Assembly (NCBI GenBank): GCA_039977295.1
Contig: JBDWDN010000012.1
Span: 1,197,065 to 1,261,064, forward strand
Direction of reading: 5' to 3'
DNA length: 64,000 bases
Origin: Hellea sp039977295
Lineage (GTDB): Bacteria > Pseudomonadota > Alphaproteobacteria > Caulobacterales > Maricaulaceae
This document shows positions 26,698-34,750 of this stretch, piece after piece. Numbering within the stretch: position 1 is the stretch's first letter; each line of letters begins with the position of its first letter. The position numbers and the translations under genes were made by a program. The notes under the pieces were generated by a model. It did not search any database and had not been told where the DNA came from. It saw nothing but the letters and a program-made list of their open reading frames with translations.

Positions 26698-27440
26698 AAA
26701 ACCTCTCTCCTAAATCTTTAGGCGAAATCCGCATGACGGATGCTGAACGTGATAAGCGCAAAGAGCTTGTGCGCGCGCCGCGTCCGCGAATCGCCTCTAC
26801 AATTGTTTTGACCCATGGCCCCAAAGACAATCCGCGCATCTTAATGGGGCAGCGCTCAGCCAGGCATGATTTTATGCCCAGCGTCTATGTTTTCCCTGGC
26901 GGGCGCGTTGATCGCGGTGACAGCTATGTCGATTATGCGGGCGATTTATCCCCGCGCACAGAGACCATTATGGAAGCCGCGTTCTCGCCGCGTAAAGCAC
27001 GCGCTGTGGTCTTGGCATCTGTGCGAGAGACTTATGAGGAAACGTCTCTCCTATTGGGGAAGCAGGCCCAATCAACCCGCAATCACCGCGATCAGTCTTG
27101 GGATGCCTTCCGGCAAGCCGGCCTAAAGCCTGATTTAAGCGGTATAGAGGTGTTTGGGCGCGCCGTAACGCCCCCTCACCGCCATAAACGCTTTGATGCC
27201 TGGTTTTTTATCAAACATCTTGAGACGCCTGTAATACCCGAAATTGCAGATAGCGCGGAGCTGTTGAATGTAGGATGGTTCACATTTGATGAGATTTGGG
27301 AATTGGAATTACAGCGCGCGACGCAAATGATGCTCAAGGTTCTGCAGCAATATTTGGCCTATGACCGCCCTCCTGCTCACATCTTTTACTCACACGCAAA
27401 GCACGGTAAGTTTCGAACAGATACGTTCCCGCAGCAGTGA
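26694..27440 (+). CDS. NUDIX hydrolase
   Basis: Nucleoside-diphosphate-linked pyrophosphohydrolase fold. A partly degenerate Nudix box is visible in VVLASVRETYEETSLLLG (the R-E-x-x-E-E core), preceded by FPGGRVDRGD. The overall layout, with a long N-terminus and a VTPPHRHKRFDAWFF segment, resembles the CoA-diphosphatase/NUDT19-like group, but the substrate is not determined. The GTG at 26694 overlaps the rnr stop (GTGA); an ATG at 26733 is possible. Length 248 residues. Confidence 0.85.
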   Translation: MKNLSPKSLGEIRMTDAERDKRKELVRAPRPRIASTIVLTHGPKDNPRILMGQRSARHDFMPSVYVFPGGRVDRGDSYVDYAGDLSPRTETIMEAAFSPRKARAVVLASVRETYEETSLLLGKQAQSTRNHRDQSWDAFRQAGLKPDLSGIEVFGRAVTPPHRHKRFDAWFFIKHLETPVIPEIADSAELLNVGWFTFDEIWELELQRATQMMLKVLQQYLAYDRPPAHIFYSHAKHGKFRTDTFPQQ

Positions 27441-27548
27441 CGTGCTCGGCCCTGCGTTTCTCACCTGATTTCATCAATGACCTAGTTGACACGGCCCATT
27501 ATCTGCCCTAATTCGCGCGCTTAGAATTGAAGAAGAGGGCCCCGAGCC

Positions 27549-27716
27549 ATGGCGAAGCCAACCACAATTAAAATCCGCCTGAATAGTACAGCCGGTACAG
27601 GTTATTTTTACGTAACCAAAAAGAACTCTCGCACCATGACTGAAAAAATGGTCAAGAAAAAATACGATCCCGTCGTTCGCAAGCACGTCGATTTCAAAGA
27701 AGGTAAGATTAAGTAG
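27549..27716 (+). CDS. rpmG: 50S ribosomal protein L33
   Basis: 55 residues beginning MAKPTTIKIRL, with the L33 core NSTAGTGYFYVTKKNSR and a C-terminal KYDPVVRKHVDF. It has no zinc-binding CxxC, so it is the zinc-free paralog type usual in proteobacteria. It is followed by a strong terminator. Confidence 0.95.
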   Translation: MAKPTTIKIRLNSTAGTGYFYVTKKNSRTMTEKMVKKKYDPVVRKHVDFKEGKIK

Positions 27717-27735
27717 TCTTCCGACATAATTTTAG

Positions 27736-27766
27736 AAAAGCCGTCTTTTTTTGACGGCTTTTTTTA
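27736..27766. terminator. Bidirectional Rho-independent terminator (rpmG / pleD)
   Basis: Ten-base arms AAAAGCCGTC and GACGGCTTTT around a T-rich loop, with T-runs on the plus strand and a TTTTCTAAAATT tail on the minus strand. It separates the convergent rpmG and pleD. Confidence 0.88.
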
Positions 27767-27770
27767 TGCC

Positions 27771-29138
27771 TTAAGCGGCCTTTTTCTCAATTGCAGCGGC
27801 TGACATCACCTTGTTCCGCCCTGCTTGCTTAGCTTTGTAAAGGGCGTCATCAGCGCGCTTAAAGACATCCCGTAATTGCTCGCCTTTTCTAACCTGCGCA
27901 ACGCCTGCACTTGTTGTGATTTGTAGCGCCTGTCCGTCGACATAAATGGGTGTACCCGCAATAAGGCTACGAACGCGATCAGCTGCGAGCAAAGCCGCGC
28001 CCTCGCCTGTATTAGGCATCGCAATCATAAATTCCTCGCCCCCATAACGGCTGACAACGTCAACGGCGCGCATATTTGTGACCAAACGCGCGGCGACTTC
28101 TTTTAAAATTTGATCGCCCATATCATGGCCTAATATATCATTGACGCGTTTAAAGTGATCAATGTCGAACACCATGATAGAGAAATCTTCTCCTTTATTT
28201 TCAAGCGCCCCGAAAAAGGGATCAATTGCGCGGTCAAAATAGCGGCGATTGCCGAGGCCCGTCAGCGGATCAGACACGACCATTTCAAGGTTCTCGTTAA
28301 AATTCTCACGCAGACTATCGGCGTAAAATTTACGGCGCAGAAGTGTAGAAACCCGCGCTCGCATCTCTTGTAGCTCAATGGGGCGCATCAAGGTGTCGTT
28401 GATTCCAATATCATAAGCCCGGATAAGACGTTGTTCATCCTCTGGATCGCCGACAATTAAGATAGGTGTTTCGCGGCTAGCCTCGCTAAACCGCAGGCTT
28501 GCACAGACCCGAAGGCCGTCAAAGCCGTCAGAAACGAGACTGACAATAATGAGATCCATGCCCGTCTTCGCGCGGCGTAGGGCCTTAACAGGGTCAGACT
28601 CTGTAATGACCTTATGTGTCTCAAGTAACGGGGTCGCTATCTTCTCCGCACGAAGCTTATTGTCCTCGATCAGAAGAATATTGCCTGAGCGTTGATCTAT
28701 GCGCTCTAGCAGCGGACGCGAATTAGACCGCGTATGGCCCGTATGGCTTAGCAATTGATCTGTTACCATCTTGAGGCGCAGCAAAGAGCGCACCCGCGCC
28801 ATCAAATTAAAATCATCGATAGGTTTGGTTATAAAATCATCGGCCCCCGCCTCAAGACCGCGGATCCTGTCTTTGGTCTCTTCCAATGCTGTCACCATGA
28901 TGACTGGGATATGCCACGTTTCAGGGTTTTGTTTAAGCTTCTCGCAGGCCTCAAACCCGTTCATGCCAGGCATCATGGCATCCATAAGAATAAGATCGAG
29001 CTTTTCAGTGGCCGCGATTTCCAGCGCCTTATAACCGCTCTTAGCGGTCAGAACATCGTAATATTCAGCTTGAAGCTTAACCTCTAATAGATGGAGATTG
29101 GGCGCAAGATCATCAACGACTAGTATACGAGCGGACAT
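27771..29138 (-). CDS. pleD: PleD-like response regulator, diguanylate cyclase
   Basis: 455 residues: two receiver domains followed by a GGDEF domain, the architecture of Caulobacter PleD. The first receiver has the DD pair and phospho-Asp context (VVDD, MDAMMPGMNG); the second is degenerate. The active-site loop reads GGEEF, and an RAVD inhibitory site lies just before it (RxxD, product feedback). Activation by phosphorylation makes c-di-GMP and controls polar differentiation in the family. It is directly downstream of divK (18-bp gap), as in Caulobacter. Confidence 0.95.
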   Translation of the reverse strand: MSARILVVDDLAPNLHLLEVKLQAEYYDVLTAKSGYKALEIAATEKLDLILMDAMMPGMNGFEACEKLKQNPETWHIPVIMVTALEETKDRIRGLEAGADDFITKPIDDFNLMARVRSLLRLKMVTDQLLSHTGHTRSNSRPLLERIDQRSGNILLIEDNKLRAEKIATPLLETHKVITESDPVKALRRAKTGMDLIIVSLVSDGFDGLRVCASLRFSEASRETPILIVGDPEDEQRLIRAYDIGINDTLMRPIELQEMRARVSTLLRRKFYADSLRENFNENLEMVVSDPLTGLGNRRYFDRAIDPFFGALENKGEDFSIMVFDIDHFKRVNDILGHDMGDQILKEVAARLVTNMRAVDVVSRYGGEEFMIAMPNTGEGAALLAADRVRSLIAGTPIYVDGQALQITTSAGVAQVRKGEQLRDVFKRADDALYKAKQAGRNKVMSAAAIEKKAA

Positions 29139-29156
29139 AGGCTTTGCCTTTCCGTT

Positions 29157-29528
29157 TTACGCAGCTTCGACGAACTTACGAACCGTTTCAAGAAATGAGG
29201 TCACTGTGATTGGCTTAGCTATATAGGCCTCACACCCTCCATCGCGAATACGTTTCTCATCGCCCTTCATGGCAAAAGCCGTCACGGCAACAACTGGAAT
29301 ATCGGCCAAGTCTTTGTCATCTTTAATCCATTTGGTGACTTCCAGCCCTGAGACTTCCGGCAATTGAATATCCATAAGAATCAAATCGGGGTGAAACTTA
29401 CGCGCAATACCAATTGCTTTCAGCCCTTCGCGGGTCTGGCGTGTCTCATATCCATGAGCTTCGAGAAGGTCAGCGAACAACTTCATGTTCAGCTCGTTAT
29501 CTTCAACAATAAGGACTTTTTTCGGCAT
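29157..29528 (-). CDS. divK: Single-domain response regulator DivK
   Basis: Essential cell-fate regulator that binds the kinases DivJ/PleC and DivL in Caulobacter. A single receiver domain: KKVLIVEDNELNMKLF, phospho-acceptor in LILMDIQLPEVSGLE, switch residues VVAVTAFAMKGDE and the Lys in YIAKPI. The sequence is very close to Caulobacter DivK as I remember it. ATG 29528 (MPKKVLI, 123 residues) is preferred over 29540. First gene of divK-pleD. Confidence 0.95.
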   Translation of the reverse strand: MPKKVLIVEDNELNMKLFADLLEAHGYETRQTREGLKAIGIARKFHPDLILMDIQLPEVSGLEVTKWIKDDKDLADIPVVAVTAFAMKGDEKRIRDGGCEAYIAKPITVTSFLETVRKFVEAA

Positions 29529-29685
29529 GATTTGTAACATATTCCAGATTCACCATTTTGCAGGTCGTTGCCTGCGATTGTATATTTTCAACACTGTCTC
29601 TATGACACCATATCCTTAACTTTCAGTTTGCCTGCCCTTAGGGTTGAGTTAACCATAAAGAAGACTTCACAAACCGCCAGAAACA

Positions 29686-29700
29686 GAACATATATAGAAC
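29686..29700. promoter_or_regulatory. Predicted LexA (SOS) box upstream of dinB
   Basis: GAAC-ATATATA-GAAC matches GAAC-N7-GAAC, the complement of the alphaproteobacterial LexA consensus GTTC-N7-GTTC. It ends 14 bp before the GTG chosen as the dinB start. It predicts DNA-damage control of dinB. Confidence 0.7.
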
Positions 29701-29714
29701 ACAATTAAAGAGTA

Positions 29715-31076
29715 GTGAGTCAAGAAGTGACGTGTCCGTCTGAACCTTTCAACATGGCTAAACTATGTCGTGACTGCGCCGGGTCGGTGCAAGGGGATAG
29801 CTGCATGTCCTGCGGCTCAACAAAAACCCTTAAGCACCCTGAACTTGACTCTCTCTCTATTGCGCATATTGATTGCGACGCTTTTTTCTGTTCTGTGGAG
29901 AAGCGAGACAACCCAGAAATACGCGACAAGCCCGTTATTGTCGGCGGCGGCCATAGAGGGGTCGTATCTGCCGCCTGCTACCACGCACGCATTTACGGCG
30001 TGCATTCGGCCATGCCGATGTTTAAGGCGCTCAAACTCTGTCCTGAGGCAGTGGTGGTACGCGGTAATATGGATAAATATGCACGAGACGGCGCGATCAT
30101 TCGCGAGATGATGCGCGATATGACCCCCGCCGTAGAGCCGCTCTCTATCGACGAAGCCTTTCTGGATCTTTCAGGCACCGAGCGTATCCATGGCCGCAAA
30201 CCAAGCCAAAGCCTGATCATCTTACAAAACAAAATCCTCACCGAAGTCGGCGTGACGGTCTCTGTTGGGCTGTCTTATAATAAGTTCCTTGCAAAAACCG
30301 CTTCGGATTTAGACAAGCCTAATGGCTTCGCTGTTTTGGGCCGCGCTGACGCTCTGGACTTCCTTGCTGATAAACCTGTTGAGTTCATCTATGGCGTAGG
30401 TCCTGCCTTTGCAAAATCTCTTGCCAAGGAAGGCCTAAATAAAATCTCTGATGTGAGGCGCTGGCCCGATAAAAAAATGGCGCAGCGTTTTGGCGATATG
30501 GGGCTGCACCTTGCCCGCCTCGCCCGCGCCGAAGATAACCGCCCTGTTAAGCGCGCGACTAAACGTAAGTCAGTCTCAGCAGAGACGACATTTAATGACG
30601 ACATTTCCGATATTGAGGCCCTGAAAGACAAACTCTGGCAAGTTTGCTTGAAAACTGCTGACCGCAGCAAAGCCAAAAACCTTGCCGGGACGGTTGTCAC
30701 CTTGAAACTGAAAACAAGCACTTTTGAATCCATTACGCGCCGCCGCACCCTGCCCCAGCCTGTGCAGCTTGCCGATGTTATTTTTCGCACCTGTGTTCCA
30801 ATGCTAGAGAAAGAGGTTTCTAAATTTTCAGGAGGCCGAAAATTTCGTCTCATTGGGGCGGGCATATCGGGCCTCACAGCGCCCGTGGGTGATAGCGGAG
30901 ACTTGCTGGACCCTTCCGCGGCGAAACGCGGAATCGCCGAACGCGCCACAGATAAGGCGCGAGAGAAATTCGGTAAGAACGCCGTTATGACAGGGCGCGG
31001 CTTTAAGTCCTCCAAGGCCCGAAAGAGTCAGGCTTATTCACTGCCCGAAAAAATTGACCCAGATTCTGTTGACTAA
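29715..31076 (+). CDS. dinB: DNA polymerase IV (Y family)
   Basis: Error-prone translesion polymerase. Catalytic motifs are IAHIDCDAFFCSVE and PLSIDEAFLDLSGT; VSVGLSYNKFLAKTASD and the little-finger domain follow. The first 38 or so residues carry a small C-x2-C ... C-x2-C zinc-ribbon-like element (CRDC, CMSC) seen in alphaproteobacterial DinB. The GTG at 29715 has AAAGAG upstream; the ATG at 29754 would still keep the zinc ribbon. Length 453 residues. A LexA box precedes it. Confidence 0.93.
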   Translation: MSQEVTCPSEPFNMAKLCRDCAGSVQGDSCMSCGSTKTLKHPELDSLSIAHIDCDAFFCSVEKRDNPEIRDKPVIVGGGHRGVVSAACYHARIYGVHSAMPMFKALKLCPEAVVVRGNMDKYARDGAIIREMMRDMTPAVEPLSIDEAFLDLSGTERIHGRKPSQSLIILQNKILTEVGVTVSVGLSYNKFLAKTASDLDKPNGFAVLGRADALDFLADKPVEFIYGVGPAFAKSLAKEGLNKISDVRRWPDKKMAQRFGDMGLHLARLARAEDNRPVKRATKRKSVSAETTFNDDISDIEALKDKLWQVCLKTADRSKAKNLAGTVVTLKLKTSTFESITRRRTLPQPVQLADVIFRTCVPMLEKEVSKFSGGRKFRLIGAGISGLTAPVGDSGDLLDPSAAKRGIAERATDKAREKFGKNAVMTGRGFKSSKARKSQAYSLPEKIDPDSVD

Positions 31077-31083
31077 ACTTCGC

Positions 31084-31611
31084 TTATTTGGGCGCTTTGG
31101 GGTGGGCAAAATCCCTAAAATAATCAAAAATCGCATCCTCTTCGCGGCTCGCAGCATTGCGCCAAGTCGGAGCTGTTTCGAGATTTAAAACTTTCCCGTC
31201 TGAATTTGTCACAAATATAGTCGGCGTCCCAACAATGTTATCAACGCCAAATTTACGAGCAAGATCAATGTTGCGATCCTTTTGGCCCACATCAATATAG
31301 GTCATCTTATAGTGACTGCGCAACAAAGTCTGGAAGCGCGGCTTCTCAAAATGCGCGGCCAAAGCCCGGCTATCGTGACACCAATTCGCGCCAAAGACGA
31401 GAAGGCCTAATTTGTCTTCTTGTTTGGCCTCTACAAGCACAGTGTTAATATCAATTTCAGCGTCCGCCTTTGGGTCATAAGGCCTTGGTTCATCATGGGC
31501 GGCTTTATGTGCGCCGCTCTTATGCCCCTCAGCGGCAGCGGACGCCGCTGTCGTGCAAGCGGCAAGACTAAAGGAGAGAGAGACTGTCAGAGCTAAGGCA
31601 ATATATTTCAT
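31084..31611 (-). CDS. Thioredoxin-fold lipoprotein
   Basis: 175 residues. Lipoprotein signal peptide with lipobox S-L-A-A-C (Cys19), then a His/Ala-rich linker and a thioredoxin-like domain. The active-site region reads GANWCHDSR, so the second redox Cys of the usual W-C-x-x-C is a Ser. The conserved cis-Pro region GTPTIFV is intact. A single-Cys site suggests isomerase, mixed-disulfide or chaperone-like function rather than a dithiol oxidase. It should be anchored in the periplasm. Convergent with dinB (7-bp gap). Confidence 0.82.
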   Translation of the reverse strand: MKYIALALTVSLSFSLAACTTAASAAAEGHKSGAHKAAHDEPRPYDPKADAEIDINTVLVEAKQEDKLGLLVFGANWCHDSRALAAHFEKPRFQTLLRSHYKMTYIDVGQKDRNIDLARKFGVDNIVGTPTIFVTNSDGKVLNLETAPTWRNAASREEDAIFDYFRDFAHPKAPK

Positions 31612-31702
31612 GTCTGGTGCCTAACATAGCTTTGAGGAGTGTGACTAGGCTCATGACCTATTAATTTCGTGGATTTTCAGCCTAAACTTTGTATGACGCG
31701 AT

Positions 31703-32356
31703 ATGAGCTTTTTTTCCTTCTTTCGCCGCAAGCCCGCCCCGCCCGTTCAGCCAGAGCCTTATGTCCAGCCAAAGCCGCCAAAAGAGTGGCATCCCGTTGA
31801 GTCGAACCCACTAGAGGGATTGGATATACGCCGGCATTTTTACAATGAGCGCGGTTTTCAGTGTTATGCGAGCTTCTTTGCCTATTGGGGCGGCTGGGTT
31901 ACGGCGGGGCACTGCATGACCGAAACCAATGATCTGCTCCCGCCCTTTGCCAGCGGCAGCTTTACCACCTGGCCCGAAGGGTTAGACGCCGCCATTCTCG
32001 GCTGCCGCCTCCCCGAGACGCGGCCCAAAGATCCGGTCATTGGGCAAAAGGTCATTTGCAAAGGCTTCCCCGCTGGGGCCCGTAATCTAGAGACTCGGCG
32101 CGGCTTCGTCTATTTCGAACGAAATCCTGGCACATGGATTACCCATATCGAAATACCAGATGAACCCGTCGTCACGGGGATGAGCGGCGGCCCCGTCATT
32201 GACGAGACAACCGGTGAACCCATAGGCATCATCATCACGCGCAACAGCCCCGCAGACCTGAATAATGACCGCGATCCAGATGAAAGCTATGATTTTATTG
32301 CGCTATCCGCCGTTTGGGACGCCGTTAGAAAAGCCATGAAAGACACATATGTTTAG
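31703..32356 (+). CDS. Trypsin-like serine protease family protein
   Basis: 217 residues. Chymotrypsin-fold signatures: His in WVTAGHC, Asp in GLDAAILGC, and the nucleophile Ser in VTGMSGGPVID (G-x-S-G-G-P). No signal peptide is visible; the N-terminus is a short hydrophobic/basic start plus a Pro-rich segment (PAPPVQPEPYVQPKPP), so a cytoplasmic location or unusual export is implied. The last 3 codons overlap the next gene's start by 8 bp. A broken duplicate of the 3' half lies at 33259-33463. The biological substrate is unknown. Confidence 0.8.
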   Translation: MSFFSFFRRKPAPPVQPEPYVQPKPPKEWHPVESNPLEGLDIRRHFYNERGFQCYASFFAYWGGWVTAGHCMTETNDLLPPFASGSFTTWPEGLDAAILGCRLPETRPKDPVIGQKVICKGFPAGARNLETRRGFVYFERNPGTWITHIEIPDEPVVTGMSGGPVIDETTGEPIGIIITRNSPADLNNDRDPDESYDFIALSAVWDAVRKAMKDTYV

Positions 32357-33230
32357 TTTCTATTTAGCGCATGAATATTGGTTTGCCGCCGCGCAGCTTA
32401 GCCTGGCAATGCTTGGCATGGGAGCGACGCTAACGCTTAAGGATTTTAGCGCAATTATCAAAACACCGCGTGCCTTTACCGTGGGCATGGGTTTGCAATT
32501 GCTTTTGGTGCCCCTTATGGCCTTCCTCTTCATATCCTTTTCGGGGGCTACGGTTGGCGTTCTTATTGGCTTGGCCTTGCTTGCGGCCATCCCTGGTGGC
32601 ACCGTCTCGAATATTTTCACTTATATGGGCAAGGGGAACATTGTGCTTTCCATTGCGATCACGGCTATCACAACGATTGGGTGCCTTGTCACAACACCCA
32701 TTGTTTTGAACCTCTTAATCTCGCAACATATGCCCGCAGATTTTGTGATGCCTGTGGGGCGTATCGCGTATGAGATATGTATTTTCCTCCTCATACCTTT
32801 GATTATCGGCATGGCTTTATATGCGAAATTTCCCAATCAAGCGGAAAAAATTTCCAAATTTGGCATCTATGGCTCAATTTTCGTTATCGCCCTCATCGTG
32901 ATAGGGTCAGCAGGGGCAGGCCGTTTGGACCTAGGGGCATTTGGAACATCAAATATTTTAATTATCCTAGCCTTCGCGCTGGCTCTGTTAGTCCTAAGCG
33001 TCATTGTGCCAAAACTGCTCCGCCTTCCAACCAAAGACGGAACGGCCATCCAGATCGAAGTTACGGTCCGGAACACGAACCTAGGATTGCTGTTAAATGC
33101 CTCTTTGTTTCCAGTAGGCCATCCATTAGGCGGGACTGTCCTGATGACGTTGTTATTATACGGAGCGGTTATGCTGTTACTGGGCGTTGGATTGATCGCA
33201 TATAACCGGCGCGTGCATAAGATTATCTAA
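32349..33230 (+). CDS. Bile acid:sodium symporter (BASS) family transporter
   Basis: 293 residues with about nine hydrophobic segments and no large soluble domain. The pattern LAMLGMGATLTLKDF, GLALLAAIPGGTVSNIFTYMGKGN and IQIEVTVRNTNLGLLLNASL is characteristic of the BASS/YocS-like transporters, which move organic anions with Na+. The ATG lies inside the last codons of the protease gene (8-bp overlap), suggesting co-expression. The solute is unknown. Confidence 0.85.
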   Translation: MFSFYLAHEYWFAAAQLSLAMLGMGATLTLKDFSAIIKTPRAFTVGMGLQLLLVPLMAFLFISFSGATVGVLIGLALLAAIPGGTVSNIFTYMGKGNIVLSIAITAITTIGCLVTTPIVLNLLISQHMPADFVMPVGRIAYEICIFLLIPLIIGMALYAKFPNQAEKISKFGIYGSIFVIALIVIGSAGAGRLDLGAFGTSNILIILAFALALLVLSVIVPKLLRLPTKDGTAIQIEVTVRNTNLGLLLNASLFPVGHPLGGTVLMTLLLYGAVMLLLGVGLIAYNRRVHKII

Positions 33231-33258
33231 ACCCAATAAAAAAACGCCTAAGAAATTG

Positions 33259-33463
33259 CGGTCATTTGGCAAAAAGTCATCTGCAAATGCTATCCCGCTG
33301 GAGCCCCGTAATTGACGAGGCGACCGGCGAACCCATAGGCATCATAATCACTCGCAATAGCCCCGCAGACCTCAATAATGTCCGCGACTCAGATGAAAGC
33401 TATGAATTTATAGCCCTATCCGCCGTTTGGGACGCGGTGATGAAGGCTCAGAATACTACCTAG
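33259..33463 (+). pseudogene. Truncated, frameshifted copy of the trypsin-like protease 3' end
   Basis: Bases 33259-33305 match 32034-32080 of the intact gene, and 33304-33460 match 32191 onward. The copy therefore lacks about 110 bp that would contain the end of the second strand and the catalytic-Ser context G-M-S-G-G. The first part stops at TAA (33307-33309) in the original frame and the second continues in a different frame, so the product is broken. A short frame 33266-33463 can be read but is probably not made. It is the far copy of a duplication that encloses the BASS gene. Confidence 0.8.
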
Positions 33464-33476
33464 GCTCTCGACACAG

Positions 33477-33827
33477 TTATTTTGGCTTTAGGCTGGACGT
33501 AAACTCTAGCGCCATATCCAAAACAGCCCTGCGTTTTTCGTCATCATCAAAAATTTCGGCATCTGATTCCACTAATCCCTTCATCGGCGTCTTGGTAAAA
33601 GTCAGCTTTTCAATCCCGTCAATTGCCAGTGCGGCCTCATAATTCTCAGGCCCAACACGGAACATTGCGCCGTCATCTCCTGTAGCCTTGATTTTATGAA
33701 CCCCGCAAAGCATGTGCCCGCGATGTTTAAAGAGCAGTCCGCCAAACATTTTAACTTCGGCGATGTCAGTCCCGCGCTCGATAAGATCATCGCGAAATAT
33801 CTGCGCTAGACCCTCATCATAAGCCAT
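33477..33827 (-). CDS. TfoX/Sxy N-terminal domain protein
   Basis: 116 residues, with the TfoX_N pattern MAYDEGLAQIFRDDL, VKMFGGLLFKHRGHMLCG, AMFRVG, and a C-terminal helix. Family members include the competence regulator Sxy/TfoX in Gammaproteobacteria. Stand-alone N-domain proteins in alphaproteobacteria have no proven role. It forms a tight minus-strand block with the DUF1330 and MAPEG genes. Confidence 0.85.
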   Translation of the reverse strand: MAYDEGLAQIFRDDLIERGTDIAEVKMFGGLLFKHRGHMLCGVHKIKATGDDGAMFRVGPENYEAALAIDGIEKLTFTKTPMKGLVESDAEIFDDDEKRRAVLDMALEFTSSLKPK

Positions 33828-33830
33828 CTT

Positions 33831-34127
33831 TTAAAGGCCTTTAAACCGTTCAAACATCATGGTTTTCATATGAGTGCTAGCATCTCTATCTTTACCCGCT
33901 TTGATATAATCCGGCAGAGCAAAGAACGCCTTCATATGAGCCTTATCGCGGAACTCCAGTAAGACGACCTTATCGACCTTAACATCGGGCGAATTTGGCC
34001 GAGGCGCATCATCAGCTGCATGAACTTTAACGCCCTCTCGGATAAAAATAGGCTTAGCAGCATTCATATAGAGATTATATCGCTTCCGATCATGGATTTC
34101 CATTTGGGCATAAATAAATTGGCTCAT
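33831..34127 (-). CDS. DUF1330 family protein
   Basis: 98 residues resembling DUF1330 (ferredoxin-like dimeric alpha-beta barrel): FIYAQMEIHDRKRYNLYMNAA, VVLLEFRDKAHMKAFFALPDY. Function uncharacterised. Three bp from the downstream TfoX-like gene. Confidence 0.8.
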   Translation of the reverse strand: MSQFIYAQMEIHDRKRYNLYMNAAKPIFIREGVKVHAADDAPRPNSPDVKVDKVVLLEFRDKAHMKAFFALPDYIKAGKDRDASTHMKTMMFERFKGL

Positions 34128-34135
34128 GAGACGAC

Positions 34136-34555
34136 CTAAAAGAGTTTAGCGGCTTGCGCGCAAGCCATAATAATCAACAGAATTGTTGAAATTGTGAAGA
34201 GACTGAATCGCATTACGACCTTATTGGACGTAATTTGCACAAGGCTGTGCAACACCCGTAAAACAACATAGCCCCAAGCTAAATAGCCCATCAAGCTGCT
34301 CTCAGTCCCAGACAACACGATGTAAAACATCAACGCATAGAAAATCGTCGGTTGCTCCATAAGGTGATTATAATTATGCGCTGCCGCTTGAACTTTCTCA
34401 GGAAGTCGCCCCTTCCAATCGCCATCAGGTGATTTAGCTGTTTCCGGCGCGATTTTCGCTTTGTTCATCGCGGGAAGACGCCGCGCATACATCACGCACC
34501 AGATAATAAGTGACCAAAGAATAAGTGCCAGAACCGGCGCTAAAAAATGTGACAT
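34136..34555 (-). CDS. MAPEG family membrane protein
   Basis: 139 residues with four hydrophobic segments and the MAPEG-like AAHNYNHLMEQPTIFYALMFYIVL core. Eukaryotic MAPEG enzymes act on eicosanoids and glutathione; bacterial members are mostly of unknown role. Probable first gene of a three-gene block with DUF1330 and the TfoX-like gene. Confidence 0.85.
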   Translation of the reverse strand: MSHFLAPVLALILWSLIIWCVMYARRLPAMNKAKIAPETAKSPDGDWKGRLPEKVQAAAHNYNHLMEQPTIFYALMFYIVLSGTESSLMGYLAWGYVVLRVLHSLVQITSNKVVMRFSLFTISTILLIIMACAQAAKLF

Positions 34556-34609
34556 AGTAATTCCCCTAAGTTTCGGAGACTGTGACGGAGAATGAGAAAC
34601 AGCACAAGG

Positions 34610-34642
34610 CTAAGCAATGAATGCCAACCATTCATTTTCGGG
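34610..34642 (-). pseudogene. Remnant of a second ligA 3' end
   Basis: The minus strand reads P-E-N-E-W-L-A-F-I-A-stop, against T-E-D-E-W-L-A-F-I-A-stop at the true ligA end (34751-34783). In the EWLAFIA run six of seven codons differ yet each encodes the same residue. This is expected of two independently evolving coding copies, not of random similarity. The remnant lacks the rest of the gene. Confidence 0.6.
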
Positions 34643-34679
34643 GTAAAGATGTAGGGTAGCATTAGGCTGCGATTCTTTT

Positions 34680-34749
34680 GCGTTTTGTATAAAACGCTGA
34701 AGAAATGCAGGCGTAATGCACCATCGCCGCAAAACCGCCGGTGCGTTAC
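34680..34749 (-). other. Two hairpins downstream of ligA
   Basis: GTAATGCACC (34713-34722) pairs with GGTGCGTTAC (34740-34749) with one G-U pair, adjoining the ligA stop. A second hairpin GCGTTTT/AAAACGC has arms at 34680-34686 and 34691-34697 with a 4-nt loop. Neither is followed by a long T-run, so their role as terminators is uncertain. Confidence 0.4.
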
Positions 34750-34750
34750 G

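Noticed and set aside
29649..29656. TTAACCAT, a CtrA half-site near dinB/divK
   Set aside because: Only a single half-site; not enough without a partner at the correct spacing.
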